Shown: positions 25,318-36,217 of the stretch, piece after piece
How positions within the stretch are numbered: position 1 is the first letter of the stretch
Layout of the letters: each line of letters begins with the position of its first letter
NCBI RefSeq assembly: GCF_017599305.1
Contig: NZ_JAGFWR010000018.1
Span: 62,001 to 126,000, forward strand
Length of the DNA: 64,000 bases
Reading direction: 5' to 3'
Source of the DNA: Micromonospora antibiotica
GTDB taxonomy: Bacteria > Actinomycetota > Actinomycetes > Mycobacteriales > Micromonosporaceae
Made by a program: the position numbers and the translations under genes
The notes under the pieces: model-generated
What the model saw: only the letters and a program-made list of their open reading frames with translations
Told to the model about the DNA's origin: nothing
Database searches by the model: none

Positions 25318-27246
25318 GTGGCACCACCTCAGGGACAGATGCGCCCCGGGCGGCAGCTCGCCGTGCTCGGGTTCATCTTCGTCGTCCTCTATTCCTTGGT
25401 GTTCTTCTCGGGCGGTGCCAGCGGCGGCTGGAAGGACCGGCTGGAGCCCCGGCTCGGCCTGGACCTCATCGGTGGCACCCGGCTGACGCTGGAGGCGACC
25501 AACAGCATCGACGGTAAGCCCCCGACGTCGGCCAACCTGGAGGAGGCCCGGCAGATCATCGAGAGCCGGGTCAACGCCTACGGGGTGGCCGAGGCCGAGG
25601 TGGTCACCGAGGGCAACCGGAACATCGTCATCTCCCTGCCCGGTGAGAACCGCGACCTGACCGACGTCGGCAGCGCCGCGGAGCTGCGCTTCCGCAAGGT
25701 GCTCAAGGCCGCCGACGGCAGCGGTACGGTCGCCGCCCCGGCTCCGTCCGGCAGCGCGTCGCCGGCCCCGTCGGGTAGCGCCTCCCCGGCCCCGTCGGGC
25801 AGCGCGTCGCCGAAGGCCTCCGGCAGTGCGGCGCCGAAGGTGACCGGTTCGCCGAGCGCCGGTGGGCAGGGTGGTGGCGCCCCCGCGCCGAGCGCCAGCC
25901 CGAGCGCCTCCCCGTCCGGGTCGGCCTCGCCGAGCGCCCCGGCCGCCTCGCCCAGCGCCAGCGAGGCCCCGGTGCCGCAGAGCATCGAGGAGCAGCGCAA
26001 GGCCGTCGAGAAGAAGGTCGGCGCAGCCGCCTGGGCCGCCGCGAGCGGGCTCCAGGCCCCGGCCGACCTGGCCACCAACCCGGCCCTGGCGGAGACGTTC
26101 AAGCCGTTCGGCACGCTCTCCCCGCAGGAGATCGCGGTGCTGACCCCGCAGATGCAGTTCAACGTGCCGACCATCACCTGCGCCCAGCTCGACAAGCGGC
26201 CCCCCGCGTCGATCAAGGACGAGAAGCAGCAGGCGGTCGCCTGTGAGGGCGGCGCGGCGAAGTACCTGCTCGACCAGGCCAAGGTGGTCGGCACCGACGT
26301 CAAGGACGCCAACGCGGTCCTCGACCAGGCCAGCACCTGGGTGGTCAGCCTGAACTTCACCGGCGACGGCCAGTCCAAGTGGACCGAGCTGACCCGGGAG
26401 GCGTTCAACAACACCGGCGGCGGCTGCGACCAGACGGCCCTGGGCCAGGACGGCAAGTGCCGGGTGGCGGTGGTGCTGGACAACGAGATCGTCTCCTCGC
26501 CCGAGATCCAGGGCGTGCTGACCGGCGACTCGCAGATCACCGGCAGCTTCGACAACACCTCGGCCAACGCGCTGGCCAGCCAGCTGCGCTACGGCGCGCT
26601 GCCGGTCACCTTCGTGCCGCAGGAACAGCAGAACGTCACCGCGACGCTGGGCGACAGCCACCTGCGGGCCGGTCTGCTGGCCGCCGGCATCGGCATGCTG
26701 CTGGTCATCATCTACTCGTTCTTCTACTACCGGCTGCTCGGCTCGGTCATCTTCCTGAGCCTGGTGCTCTCCGCGCTGCTGGTCTTCGGCGCGCTGGTGG
26801 TGCTCGGCCGGTCGATCGGCTTCACCCTCACCCTCGCCGGCATCGCCGGCATGATCGTCTCGCTCGGTGTGGCGGCGGACTCGTTCGTCATCTACTTCGA
26901 ACGGCTCAAGGACGAGATCCGGGAGGGGCGCAGCCCGCGCAGCGCGGTGGGCCGGGCCTGGATCCGGGCCCGCCGGACGATCATCTCGGCCAACGCGATC
27001 ACCCTGATGTCCGCCGTGGTGCTCTACATCGTCTCGGTCGGCACGGTGAAGGGCTTCGCCTTCGCCCTCGGCCTCGCGACCGTGCTCGACCTGGTGGTCG
27101 TCTTCCTCTTCCGGCACCCGATCATGACGATGTTCGCCCGGACCCCGGCGTTCCTGTCGCCCCGGGTCAGCGGCCTCGGTCGGGCCCTGCCAGCCCGTTC
27201 GGCCGACCCGGCCACCGCCCGCAACTCGCGCGTCAAGGAGGCCTGA
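25318..27246 (+). CDS. secD: Protein-export membrane protein SecD
   Basis: About 642 residues. N-terminal membrane helix (about 13-31), SecD motif LGLDLIGGTRLTLE, a large extracytoplasmic P1 region, then five C-terminal membrane helices from about residue 455 with GTLGxxxLRAG-like entry and the GIAGMIVSLGVAADSFVIYFE signature. It uses the proton gradient to pull exported proteins through SecYEG. Oddity: residues about 140-220 are a Ser/Ala/Pro/Gly low-complexity insert with SGSASPAP repeats inside the periplasmic-type domain. GTG 25318 follows an AGGGAGA site. secF starts two bases after the stop. Confidence 0.96.
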   Translation: MAPPQGQMRPGRQLAVLGFIFVVLYSLVFFSGGASGGWKDRLEPRLGLDLIGGTRLTLEATNSIDGKPPTSANLEEARQIIESRVNAYGVAEAEVVTEGNRNIVISLPGENRDLTDVGSAAELRFRKVLKAADGSGTVAAPAPSGSASPAPSGSASPAPSGSASPKASGSAAPKVTGSPSAGGQGGGAPAPSASPSASPSGSASPSAPAASPSASEAPVPQSIEEQRKAVEKKVGAAAWAAASGLQAPADLATNPALAETFKPFGTLSPQEIAVLTPQMQFNVPTITCAQLDKRPPASIKDEKQQAVACEGGAAKYLLDQAKVVGTDVKDANAVLDQASTWVVSLNFTGDGQSKWTELTREAFNNTGGGCDQTALGQDGKCRVAVVLDNEIVSSPEIQGVLTGDSQITGSFDNTSANALASQLRYGALPVTFVPQEQQNVTATLGDSHLRAGLLAAGIGMLLVIIYSFFYYRLLGSVIFLSLVLSALLVFGALVVLGRSIGFTLTLAGIAGMIVSLGVAADSFVIYFERLKDEIREGRSPRSAVGRAWIRARRTIISANAITLMSAVVLYIVSVGTVKGFAFALGLATVLDLVVVFLFRHPIMTMFARTPAFLSPRVSGLGRALPARSADPATARNSRVKEA

Positions 27247-27247
27247 G

Positions 27248-28447
27248 ATGGCTAAGAGTGGTCTGGCGTCCCGGCTCTACCGGGGCGAGGCCGGTCTCAA
27301 CATCGTCGGCCGGCGCAAGTTGTGGTTCACCGTCGCCGGCGTGCTGGTGCTGATCGCCGTGCTCAGCTTCGCGGTGCGCGGCTTCAGCCTGGGCATCGAG
27401 TTCGCCGGCGGCAACTCGTTCCAGGTGCCGGCCAGCGTCGGCACCCTCGACCAGGCCGAGGACAAGGTCAACGAGGCGCTGGCGGCCGAGGGCGACGGCA
27501 TCAAGGTGGTGACCGCGCAGAAGGTCGGCAGCACCAGCGGCGAGTACTACGAGCTGCGCACCTCGCAGCTCAGCGCCGACCAGGCCAACGCGGTCAAGGC
27601 CAAGATGGCGCAGGAGTTCGGCATCAACGCCGACCAGATCAGCGGCAGCCAGGTCAGCGAGGCGTGGGGCAGCCAGGTGACCTCCCGGGCCCTGCTCGGC
27701 CTGATCATCTTCGTCCTGGTGGTGGCGGCCTACCTGGTGCTGCGGTTCGAGTGGCGGATGGCGGTCGCCGCGATCATCTCGCTGTTCATGAACCTGATCC
27801 TCACCGCCGGCATCTACTCGCTCGTCGGCTTCGAGGTCACCCCGTCGACCATCATCGGGTTCCTCACCATCCTGGGCTTCGCGCTCTACGACGTGGTGGT
27901 GGTCTTCGACAAGGTCCAGGAGAACACCCGGGGCATCACCGCCAACAACAACCAGACCTACGGCGAGGCGGCCAACCTGGCGCTCAACCAGAGCCTGATG
28001 CGGTCGCTGAACACCTCGGTGGTCGCCCTGCTCCCGGTCGGCGGTCTGCTCTTCATCGGTGCCGGCCTGCTCGGCGCGGGCACCCTGAAGGACCTGGGCC
28101 TGGTGCTCTTCGTCGGTATGGCGATGGCGTTCCTGACCTCGATCCTGCTGTCCACCCCGTTGCTGGTGCTGCTCAAGAACAAGGACCCGCGGATCGAGGC
28201 GCACACCAAGCGGGTGCTGGCCCGGCGGGGCGCGATCGCCCGGGGCGAGGTCGTCCCGCGTGGCGCGGCCCGCCAGGCGACTGCCGACGAGGCCACCGAC
28301 GAGCCGATCGACCTGGACGCGGCGGCCCTGGCCGGCAGCGCCCCGAAGGTCGGTTCCCGGCCGGCGGCCAAGCGGGCGACCGGCGCCCGGGGTGGTCGCC
28401 CCAGCGGCGGCGGGGGCAACCGCCCCGGTGGCGCGAAGCGGCGCTGA
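27248..28447 (+). CDS. secF: Protein-export membrane protein SecF
   Basis: 399 residues. The N-terminal helix (LWFTVAGVLVLIAVLSFAVR), the SecF motif FSLGIEFAGGNSFQVP and the C-terminal block of five helices with FEVTPSTIIGFLTILGFALYDVVVVFD and ENTRGI are all present. It works as a complex with SecD. The last about 90 residues are a charged Arg/Gly/Ala-rich cytosolic tail (GGRPSGGGGNRPGGAKRR at the end), longer than in Gram-negative SecF and common in actinomycetes. Co-translated with secD (two-base gap). Confidence 0.96.
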   Translation: MAKSGLASRLYRGEAGLNIVGRRKLWFTVAGVLVLIAVLSFAVRGFSLGIEFAGGNSFQVPASVGTLDQAEDKVNEALAAEGDGIKVVTAQKVGSTSGEYYELRTSQLSADQANAVKAKMAQEFGINADQISGSQVSEAWGSQVTSRALLGLIIFVLVVAAYLVLRFEWRMAVAAIISLFMNLILTAGIYSLVGFEVTPSTIIGFLTILGFALYDVVVVFDKVQENTRGITANNNQTYGEAANLALNQSLMRSLNTSVVALLPVGGLLFIGAGLLGAGTLKDLGLVLFVGMAMAFLTSILLSTPLLVLLKNKDPRIEAHTKRVLARRGAIARGEVVPRGAARQATADEATDEPIDLDAAALAGSAPKVGSRPAAKRATGARGGRPSGGGGNRPGGAKRR

Positions 28448-28475
28448 CCGACGGGCGACCCGCCACACGTCGAGT

Positions 28476-28521
28476 CGACGGCGTCCGCCATGCTGTGCGA
28501 GCAGCATGGCGGACGCCGTCG
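28476..28521 (+). terminator. Perfect 20-bp hairpin between secF and apt
   Basis: The arms 28476-28495 and 28502-28521 are exactly complementary over 20 bases (right arm CAGCATGGCGGACGCCGTCG). A further U-G pair closes a GCGA tetraloop, a GNRA-type loop. No U-tract follows. It ends 8 bases before the apt ribosome site (AAGGAGAA), so it may act as secF terminator, as attenuator of apt, or both. Confidence 0.75.
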
Positions 28522-28546
28522 TCGTAGCGAAGGAGAATCGACCATC

Positions 28547-29113
28547 GTGACGGAGACCCACAGCACCGCGGTACGGGGAGACAGCGGCCCGCAGGTCGCC
28601 CGGCTGGTCGCCAGCCGGGTGCTGGACGTGCCGGACTTCCCCAAGCCCGGTGTCCTGTTCAAGGACCTGATGCCGTTGTTCGCCGACGGCGACGTGTTCC
28701 GCGAGGTGATCGACGGCATCATCGACCACCACGGGCGGGACAGCTTCGACATCGTGGTCGGCATCGAGGCCCGGGGCTTCGTGATCGCCGCCGCGATCGC
28801 GTACGCGACCGGGATGGGGGTGGTGCCGGTGCGTAAGGCGGGCAAGCTGCCCCGGCCGGCGTACTCGGCCTCCTACGCCCTGGAGTACGGCGAGGCGACG
28901 CTCGAGGTGCACCAGGACGCCTTCACCGCCGGGCACCGGGTGCTGGTGGTCGACGACGTGCTGGCCACCGGTGGCACCGCCGAGGCGACCCTCGATCTGG
29001 TCGAGCGGGCCGGTGGCACGGTGGCCGGGTTCACCGTACTGCTGGAGTTGGGTTTCCTGGGTGGGCGGGAGCGGCTCGCCGGGCGTCCGGTCCATGCCCT
29101 GCTGACCGTGTGA
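28547..29113 (+). CDS. apt: Adenine phosphoribosyltransferase
   Basis: 188 residues. It converts adenine and PRPP to AMP for purine salvage. The N-terminal PDFPKPGVLFKDLMPL, the substrate segment VGIEARGFVIAAAIA and the PRPP loop VLVVDDVLATGGTAEA are all canonical. GTG 28547 follows AAGGAGAA at the right distance; in-frame sequence further upstream would run into the hairpin. Its place between secF and relA is the standard actinomycete order. Confidence 0.96.
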   Translation: MTETHSTAVRGDSGPQVARLVASRVLDVPDFPKPGVLFKDLMPLFADGDVFREVIDGIIDHHGRDSFDIVVGIEARGFVIAAAIAYATGMGVVPVRKAGKLPRPAYSASYALEYGEATLEVHQDAFTAGHRVLVVDDVLATGGTAEATLDLVERAGGTVAGFTVLLELGFLGGRERLAGRPVHALLTV

Positions 29114-29365
29114 CGCCCGGTCGTCCCGCCGACCTGGGACGGACCGTCCGGCGGAGCGGCACGGCACCTACCGTGCGGGTAGCATTGCCCATTGCTGACC
29201 GGGCGATCACCCGTCCGGGCGGCGGGCAGGGCGTCGGCCGGGGGCCGGCGGGTAACGCCATCGGCCCCGACGGCGGCCGATGGGAACATGCCGGCGCGAC
29301 GGCCGGTTGGAAGACAGGCGTCGGCCGCACGGCCGGCGTGGTCCCGGCGATCGGTGAGGAGGCCG

Positions 29366-31822
<2,457 letters not shown>

Positions 31823-31939
31823 CGGGCCTGGGGAACCTCCGCCCGGCGGCTCACCCGACCGCCGGGCCGGCGGCCCACCCGGCCGTCCGGGAGCCGTCCG
31901 GAGGCGCCCCCGGGGAGGGTTCGGACACCAGGGTCACGA

Positions 31940-31970
31940 AAGCGCCCGCCGGCTCAGCCGGCGGGCGCTT
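31940..31970. terminator. Bidirectional terminator between relA and the cyclophilin gene
   Basis: AAGCGCCCGCCGGCT (31940-31954) and its exact complement (31956-31970) around a single base. It begins with AA and ends with TT, so each strand gives a short U-rich end. It separates convergent genes. Confidence 0.85.
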
Positions 31971-31986
31971 CGTCGTACCCGAGGGG

Positions 31987-32826
31987 TCAGCCCTCGATGT
32001 CGCTCATGGTCAGCTTGGTGATGGTGACCTCCTTCTTGGGGTGGCCACCCCCGGCCTGCTGCGCGTACGCCTTGTCGTCACCGGCCGCCCCGACCTGCTT
32101 GACCAGGTCCATGCCGGAGGTGACGGTGCCCAGCACGGTGTAGTTCGGGTCGAGCTGCGAGTCGCCGTAGACGATGAAGAACTGGCTGCCGGTGGTGCCC
32201 TGCCCGGCGTTCGCCATCGCGATGACGCCCTCCGGGTAGGGGGGCCGCTTGTCGGTCGGCAGGTTCTCCTCGGCCATGCCGTAGCTCGGCCCGCCGGTGC
32301 CGTCGGTCTGCCGCCAGCCGGCGCCGGTCGCGCTCGGGTCGCCGCACTGGAGCACCTTGATGCCCTCGGTCACCAGCCGGTGGCACTTGGTGTTGTCGAA
32401 GAAGCCCTTGCTGGCCAGGTGGGTGAAGCTGCCGGCGGTGCAGGGCACCTTGGTCCGGTCGAGCTTGGCGACGATCGGACCCAGGTTGGTCTCCAGGGTC
32501 AGCGTCTGGGTGCCCTTGTTGGCCTGCTGGTTGGGGGGCAGCCCGACGTCCTTGATCTGCGCGGGCCGGCCCTCCTTGGGCGCCTCGTTGTAGGTGCACT
32601 GCGAGAAGCCCTCGGTGCTGGCGGTCTGCTGCTTGTTGTCGTCGTCATCACCGCCGAGGCTGGTCGCCAACCAGACGGTGCCGGCGACCACGAGCACCAG
32701 GATCGCGGCGGCCCCGACGATCGCCTGCGTCTGCCGGCGCTTGCGGGCCTTGGCCGAACGTTCGGCCATCTCCCGCTCAAGTCGGGCCCGCGCCGCCGCG
32801 CGCTGCCGCTCTCTCGTGGACGTCAC
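31987..32826 (-). CDS. Membrane-anchored cyclophilin-type peptidyl-prolyl isomerase
   Basis: About 279 residues. A basic N-terminus (RERQRAAARARLEREMAERS) and one membrane helix (about 35-56) anchor an extracytoplasmic cyclophilin domain: FFDNTKCHRLV keeps the catalytic Arg in the FHR-equivalent position, then GGPSYGMAEEN and GSQFFIVYGDSQLDP. It speeds proline isomerisation in exported proteins. The GTG at 32826 is preferred because AGGAGGA (32839-32833) is six bases away; the GTG at 32832 would sit directly against that site. A paralogue lies immediately upstream. Confidence 0.9.
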   Translation of the reverse strand: MTSTRERQRAAARARLEREMAERSAKARKRRQTQAIVGAAAILVLVVAGTVWLATSLGGDDDDNKQQTASTEGFSQCTYNEAPKEGRPAQIKDVGLPPNQQANKGTQTLTLETNLGPIVAKLDRTKVPCTAGSFTHLASKGFFDNTKCHRLVTEGIKVLQCGDPSATGAGWRQTDGTGGPSYGMAEENLPTDKRPPYPEGVIAMANAGQGTTGSQFFIVYGDSQLDPNYTVLGTVTSGMDLVKQVGAAGDDKAYAQQAGGGHPKKEVTITKLTMSDIEG

Positions 32827-32887
32827 GGTCACTCCTCCTGGGCTTTCTCTGGCGCGGCGTGGCCGCAGGTACGGGTGGTGGGCCGGC

Positions 32888-33772
32888 TCAGCCGGCGCTG
32901 GGGCTGGCCGCCGGGGACGCGGCCGGGGAACCGGTCGCCGGAGCCGGCGCGGCCTGCGCCTCGCCGACGGTCAGCTTGCGGATCAGCACGTCGGTCTTGG
33001 GCTTGACCTTGGCGCCCGCCCCGTTGTCCACGGTCGGCTGGGCGCCGATCTTCTCGACCACGTCGAGGCCGCCGGTGATCCGGCCGATGATCGGGTACGC
33101 CGGCTGGGCCGGGCTGGAGTCCTTGAAGAAGAGCAGGAACTGGCTGCCGTTGGCGCCCGGCGGGTTGCTGATCATCGCGACCGTGCCCTTGGGGTAGGTC
33201 GGCGGCTGCCCGGGCGGCGGGCTGGCCGAGGGGCTCGCCTCGGGCGCGGTCGGCACGTTCTCGTTGTAGAACGAGTAGCTGGGGCCGCCCAGCCCGGTGC
33301 CGCTCGGGTCGCCGCAACGCAACGCACCCTCGGTGGTGATCTCGTGGCACTTGGTGTTGTCGTAGAACGACTTGCCGGCCAGGTGGGCGATGCTCGCCCC
33401 GGCGCACGGCGCCGCCGCGAGGTCCAGCTCGGCGGTGACCGGGCCGCCCTGGTCGGTGTCGATCGTCATGGTGCGTACCCCGGTGGTGGGCAGACCGGTG
33501 GTGGCCGGGGTGCCGACGTCCTTGAGGTTGGTGTTGGCGGCCGCGTCCTGCGGCGTCCAGAGGCAGACGTCCTCGGCGGCCTTCTGCTCGGGGTCGCTGT
33601 CGAAGGCACCCAGCCCCCAGGCCGCGCCGGCCACGATCAGCACCAGCACCACGGCCGCACCGACCCCGGCCTGGATCTGCCGACGCCGTCGGGCGGCGGC
33701 GGCCCGCCGGGCCAACTGCCGGTCGAGCTTCTCCCGCGCGAGCTTGCGCTGCCGGTCCCTGCTGGAAGCCAC
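32888..33772 (-). CDS. Cyclophilin-type isomerase paralogue, probably impaired
   Basis: 294 residues, same plan as its neighbour: basic N-terminus, membrane helix at about 36-55, cyclophilin domain, plus a Ser/Pro/Ala-rich tail (TGSPAASPAASPSAG). The catalytic Arg is replaced: the motif reads FYDNTKCHEIT, with Glu144 after His143. The aromatic GSQFFIV is GSQFLLFF. A Pro-rich insert interrupts the fold after NENVPTAP. Either it has lost catalysis or it uses the domain for binding. GTG 33772 follows a GAGGAGGGG site. The 61-bp gap to its paralogue suggests one operon. Confidence 0.85.
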   Translation of the reverse strand: MASSRDRQRKLAREKLDRQLARRAAAARRRRQIQAGVGAAVVLVLIVAGAAWGLGAFDSDPEQKAAEDVCLWTPQDAAANTNLKDVGTPATTGLPTTGVRTMTIDTDQGGPVTAELDLAAAPCAGASIAHLAGKSFYDNTKCHEITTEGALRCGDPSGTGLGGPSYSFYNENVPTAPEASPSASPPPGQPPTYPKGTVAMISNPPGANGSQFLLFFKDSSPAQPAYPIIGRITGGLDVVEKIGAQPTVDNGAGAKVKPKTDVLIRKLTVGEAQAAPAPATGSPAASPAASPSAG

Positions 33773-34031
33773 CCGTGCTCCCCTCCTCTACCCTGGTCGT
33801 CACCGGCGGTCGGGCCGTACGCGCCACGATGTCCGCAGGTGCGCCACGCCACACGCCCGCCAGAGTGTACGGGTACCCGCTGTGAAAGTGGTGTACGAGG
33901 GCCGGCCTGGGTTTATCAAAGTGCGTCACTGTGCCGTACGGGGGCCGTGGTGCGGGTGGGCGCGGATATCGGATCGCGCCGACGACTAGGCTGCCCAGGA
34001 GACGGACGACTCGAACGAAAGGGGAGCGGAC

Positions 34032-34751
34032 GTGCTCGTGGCCGGCTTTCCCGCGGACGCCTTCGGCACCAACTGCTACGTGGTGGCGACCGCGCCGGGG
34101 GAGCAGTGCGTGGTGGTCGACCCCGGTATCGGGGTGCTCGACCGGCTCGACGCCGTACTCGCCGAGCACCGCCTGCACCCGGCCGCCGTGCTGCTCACCC
34201 ACGGCCATCTCGACCACACCTTCTCCGTCGCCCCGGTCTGCGGTGCGCGCGGCATCCCGGCGTACGTCCACCCGGAGGACCGGGAGCTGCTGGCCGACCC
34301 GACCAAGGCGCTGTCGATGGACCTCACCGCGCTGTTCGGCGGCCGGCTGCCGTACACCGAGCCGGACGACGTCGCGGAGCTGACCGACGGGGCGACGCTG
34401 GCGCTGGCCGGCCTGGAGATCACCGTCGACCACGCGCCGGGCCATACCGGCGGGTCGGTGCTGTTCCGGCTGCCCGGCACCGGCTCGCCCTGGGAAGCCG
34501 ACCAGCTCTGCCTCTCCGGTGACGTGCTCTTCGCCGGCTCGATCGGTCGCACCGACCTGCCCGGCGGCAGCATGCCCCGGATGCTGGCCAGCCTGCGGGA
34601 GAAGGTCCTCCCGTTGGCCGACGACACGGTCGTGCTGCCCGGCCACGGCCCGAGGACCACCATCGGCCGCGAGCGGGTGCGCAACCCGTACCTGGTCGAC
34701 GTGGCGGGCCCCGGTGGCGCACGTCCGGCCGCGCCCACCCGCGGCCTCTAG
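34032..34751 (+). CDS. Metallo-beta-lactamase-fold hydrolase (glyoxalase II-like)
   Basis: 239 residues. The metal site is seen in LLTHGHLDHTF (HxHxDH), the further ligands in VDHAPGHTGGSV and LCLSGDVLFAGSIGRTDL, and the C-terminal VLPGHGPRTTI. The last motif and overall length fit the hydroxyacylglutathione hydrolase/glyoxalase II branch; the thiol in this organism would more likely be mycothiol or another low-mass thiol than glutathione. GTG 34032 follows an AAAGGGGAGCG site. A TAGGCT -10-like box is at 33988-33993. hisS follows after 70 bp. Confidence 0.9.
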   Translation: MLVAGFPADAFGTNCYVVATAPGEQCVVVDPGIGVLDRLDAVLAEHRLHPAAVLLTHGHLDHTFSVAPVCGARGIPAYVHPEDRELLADPTKALSMDLTALFGGRLPYTEPDDVAELTDGATLALAGLEITVDHAPGHTGGSVLFRLPGTGSPWEADQLCLSGDVLFAGSIGRTDLPGGSMPRMLASLREKVLPLADDTVVLPGHGPRTTIGRERVRNPYLVDVAGPGGARPAAPTRGL

Positions 34752-34821
34752 CTTCTCCTCCGCGCCGCGCGCGGACCTTTCGCTCTCACCGCGCCCGGCG
34801 CGGACCCGCAAGGAGTACGCC

Positions 34822-36144
34822 ATGAGCAAGCCCACGCCCCTGTCCGGCTTCCCGGAGTGGACCACGTCGCAGCGGATGATCGAGCAGTTCGTCCTCGACC
34901 GGATCCGGCACACCTTCGAGCTGTACGGGTTCGCGCCGCTGGAGACCCGGTCGGTGGAGCCACTGGACCAGTTGCTGCGTAAGGGGGAGACCTCGAAGGA
35001 GGTCTACCTGCTGCGCCGGTTGCAGGCCGACGCGGATGGTCCGGCCGGTGACGATGCGCTCGGCCTGCACTTCGACCTGACCGTGCCGTTCGCCCGGTAC
35101 GTGCTGGAGAACGCCGGCAAGCTCCAGTTCCCGTTCCGCCGCTATCAGATCCAGAAGGTGTGGCGGGGTGAGCGCCCGCAGGAGGGGCGCTACCGGGAGT
35201 TCCTCCAGGCCGACATCGACATCGTCGACCGGGACACCCTGCCGGCGCACTACGAGGCGGAGATGCCGCTGGTGATCGGGGACGCGCTGCGGTCGCTGCC
35301 GATCCCGCCGGTGCTGATCCAGGTGAACAACCGCAAGATCTGTGAGGGGTTCTACCGGGGCATCGGGCTGACCGACCCGGAGGCGGCGCTGCGCGCGGTC
35401 GACAAGCTCGACAAGATCGGCCCGGACAGGGTGGCCGACCTGCTGGCCGAGACGGCGGGGGCGAGCGCGGCCCAGGCGAAGGCGTGCCTGGCGCTGGCCG
35501 GGATCTCCGCCCCGGACGCCTCCTTCGCCGACGCGGTGCGCGCCCTCGGGGTGAGCGATCCGCTGCTCGACGAGGGCATCGCGGAGCTGGTCGCGGTGGT
35601 GGAGACGGCTGCCGCGCACGCGCCGGGGCTCTGCGTCGCCGACCTGCGGATCGCCCGGGGCCTGGACTACTACACGGGCACCGTCTACGAGACCCAGCTG
35701 CTCGGCTACGAGCGGTTCGGTTCGATCTGCTCCGGTGGCCGGTACGACAACCTGGCCAGCGCCGGTGCCGTGTCGTACCCGGGGGTCGGCATCTCGATCG
35801 GGGTGACCCGGCTGCTCGGCCTGCTCTTCGGCGCCGGGGCGCTGTCGGTCTCGCGCAGCGTGCCGACCTGTGTGCTGGTCGCGGTCGGTGCCGAGGAGGA
35901 GCGGGCGGGCAGCAACGCGGTCGCCGAGGCGCTGCGGTCGAGGGGGATCCCGACCGAGGTGTCACCGAACGCGGCCAAGTTCGGCAAGCAGATCCGCTAC
36001 GCCGAGCGGCGTGGTATCCCGTACGTGTGGTTCCGGGGTGCCGAGGGTGACCAGGTCAAGGACATCCGTTCGGGCGAGCAGGTGAACGCCGTGCCGGCCG
36101 AGTGGACGCCGCCCCACGCGGACCTGAAGCCGCTGGTCGGCTGA
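34822..36144 (+). CDS. hisS: Histidyl-tRNA synthetase
   Basis: 440 residues, a class II synthetase. Motif 2 is FRRYQIQKVWRGERPQEGRY followed by REFLQADIDIV; the histidine-specific RGLDYYTGTVYE and motif 3 YPGVGISIGVTRL are present, and the C-terminal anticodon-binding domain starts near residue 345 (CVLVAVGAEEE). It charges tRNA-His. The ATG at 34822 follows AAGGAG and gives a start at the expected KPTPLSGFPEW residues. Confidence 0.97.
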   Translation: MSKPTPLSGFPEWTTSQRMIEQFVLDRIRHTFELYGFAPLETRSVEPLDQLLRKGETSKEVYLLRRLQADADGPAGDDALGLHFDLTVPFARYVLENAGKLQFPFRRYQIQKVWRGERPQEGRYREFLQADIDIVDRDTLPAHYEAEMPLVIGDALRSLPIPPVLIQVNNRKICEGFYRGIGLTDPEAALRAVDKLDKIGPDRVADLLAETAGASAAQAKACLALAGISAPDASFADAVRALGVSDPLLDEGIAELVAVVETAAAHAPGLCVADLRIARGLDYYTGTVYETQLLGYERFGSICSGGRYDNLASAGAVSYPGVGISIGVTRLLGLLFGAGALSVSRSVPTCVLVAVGAEEERAGSNAVAEALRSRGIPTEVSPNAAKFGKQIRYAERRGIPYVWFRGAEGDQVKDIRSGEQVNAVPAEWTPPHADLKPLVG

Positions 36145-36176
36145 GTCTCAGTTACTGGCGCGTACGCCGACGGGGA

Positions 36177-36207
36177 CCTACGGTGGCGTAAGTTACGCCA
36201 CCGTAGG
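36177..36207. promoter_or_regulatory. 31-bp perfect palindrome upstream of the desaturase gene
   Basis: CCTACGGTGGCGTAA (36177-36191), one central G, then its exact complement (36193-36207). The right arm runs into the GGGAGGGG ribosome site, and the gene's GTG is at 36218. The size and position fit a repressor operator, most likely for a TetR-type fatty-acid regulator encoded elsewhere; alternatively it could fold in the mRNA and hide the ribosome site. Confidence 0.7.
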
Positions 36208-36217
36208 GAGGGGCCCT

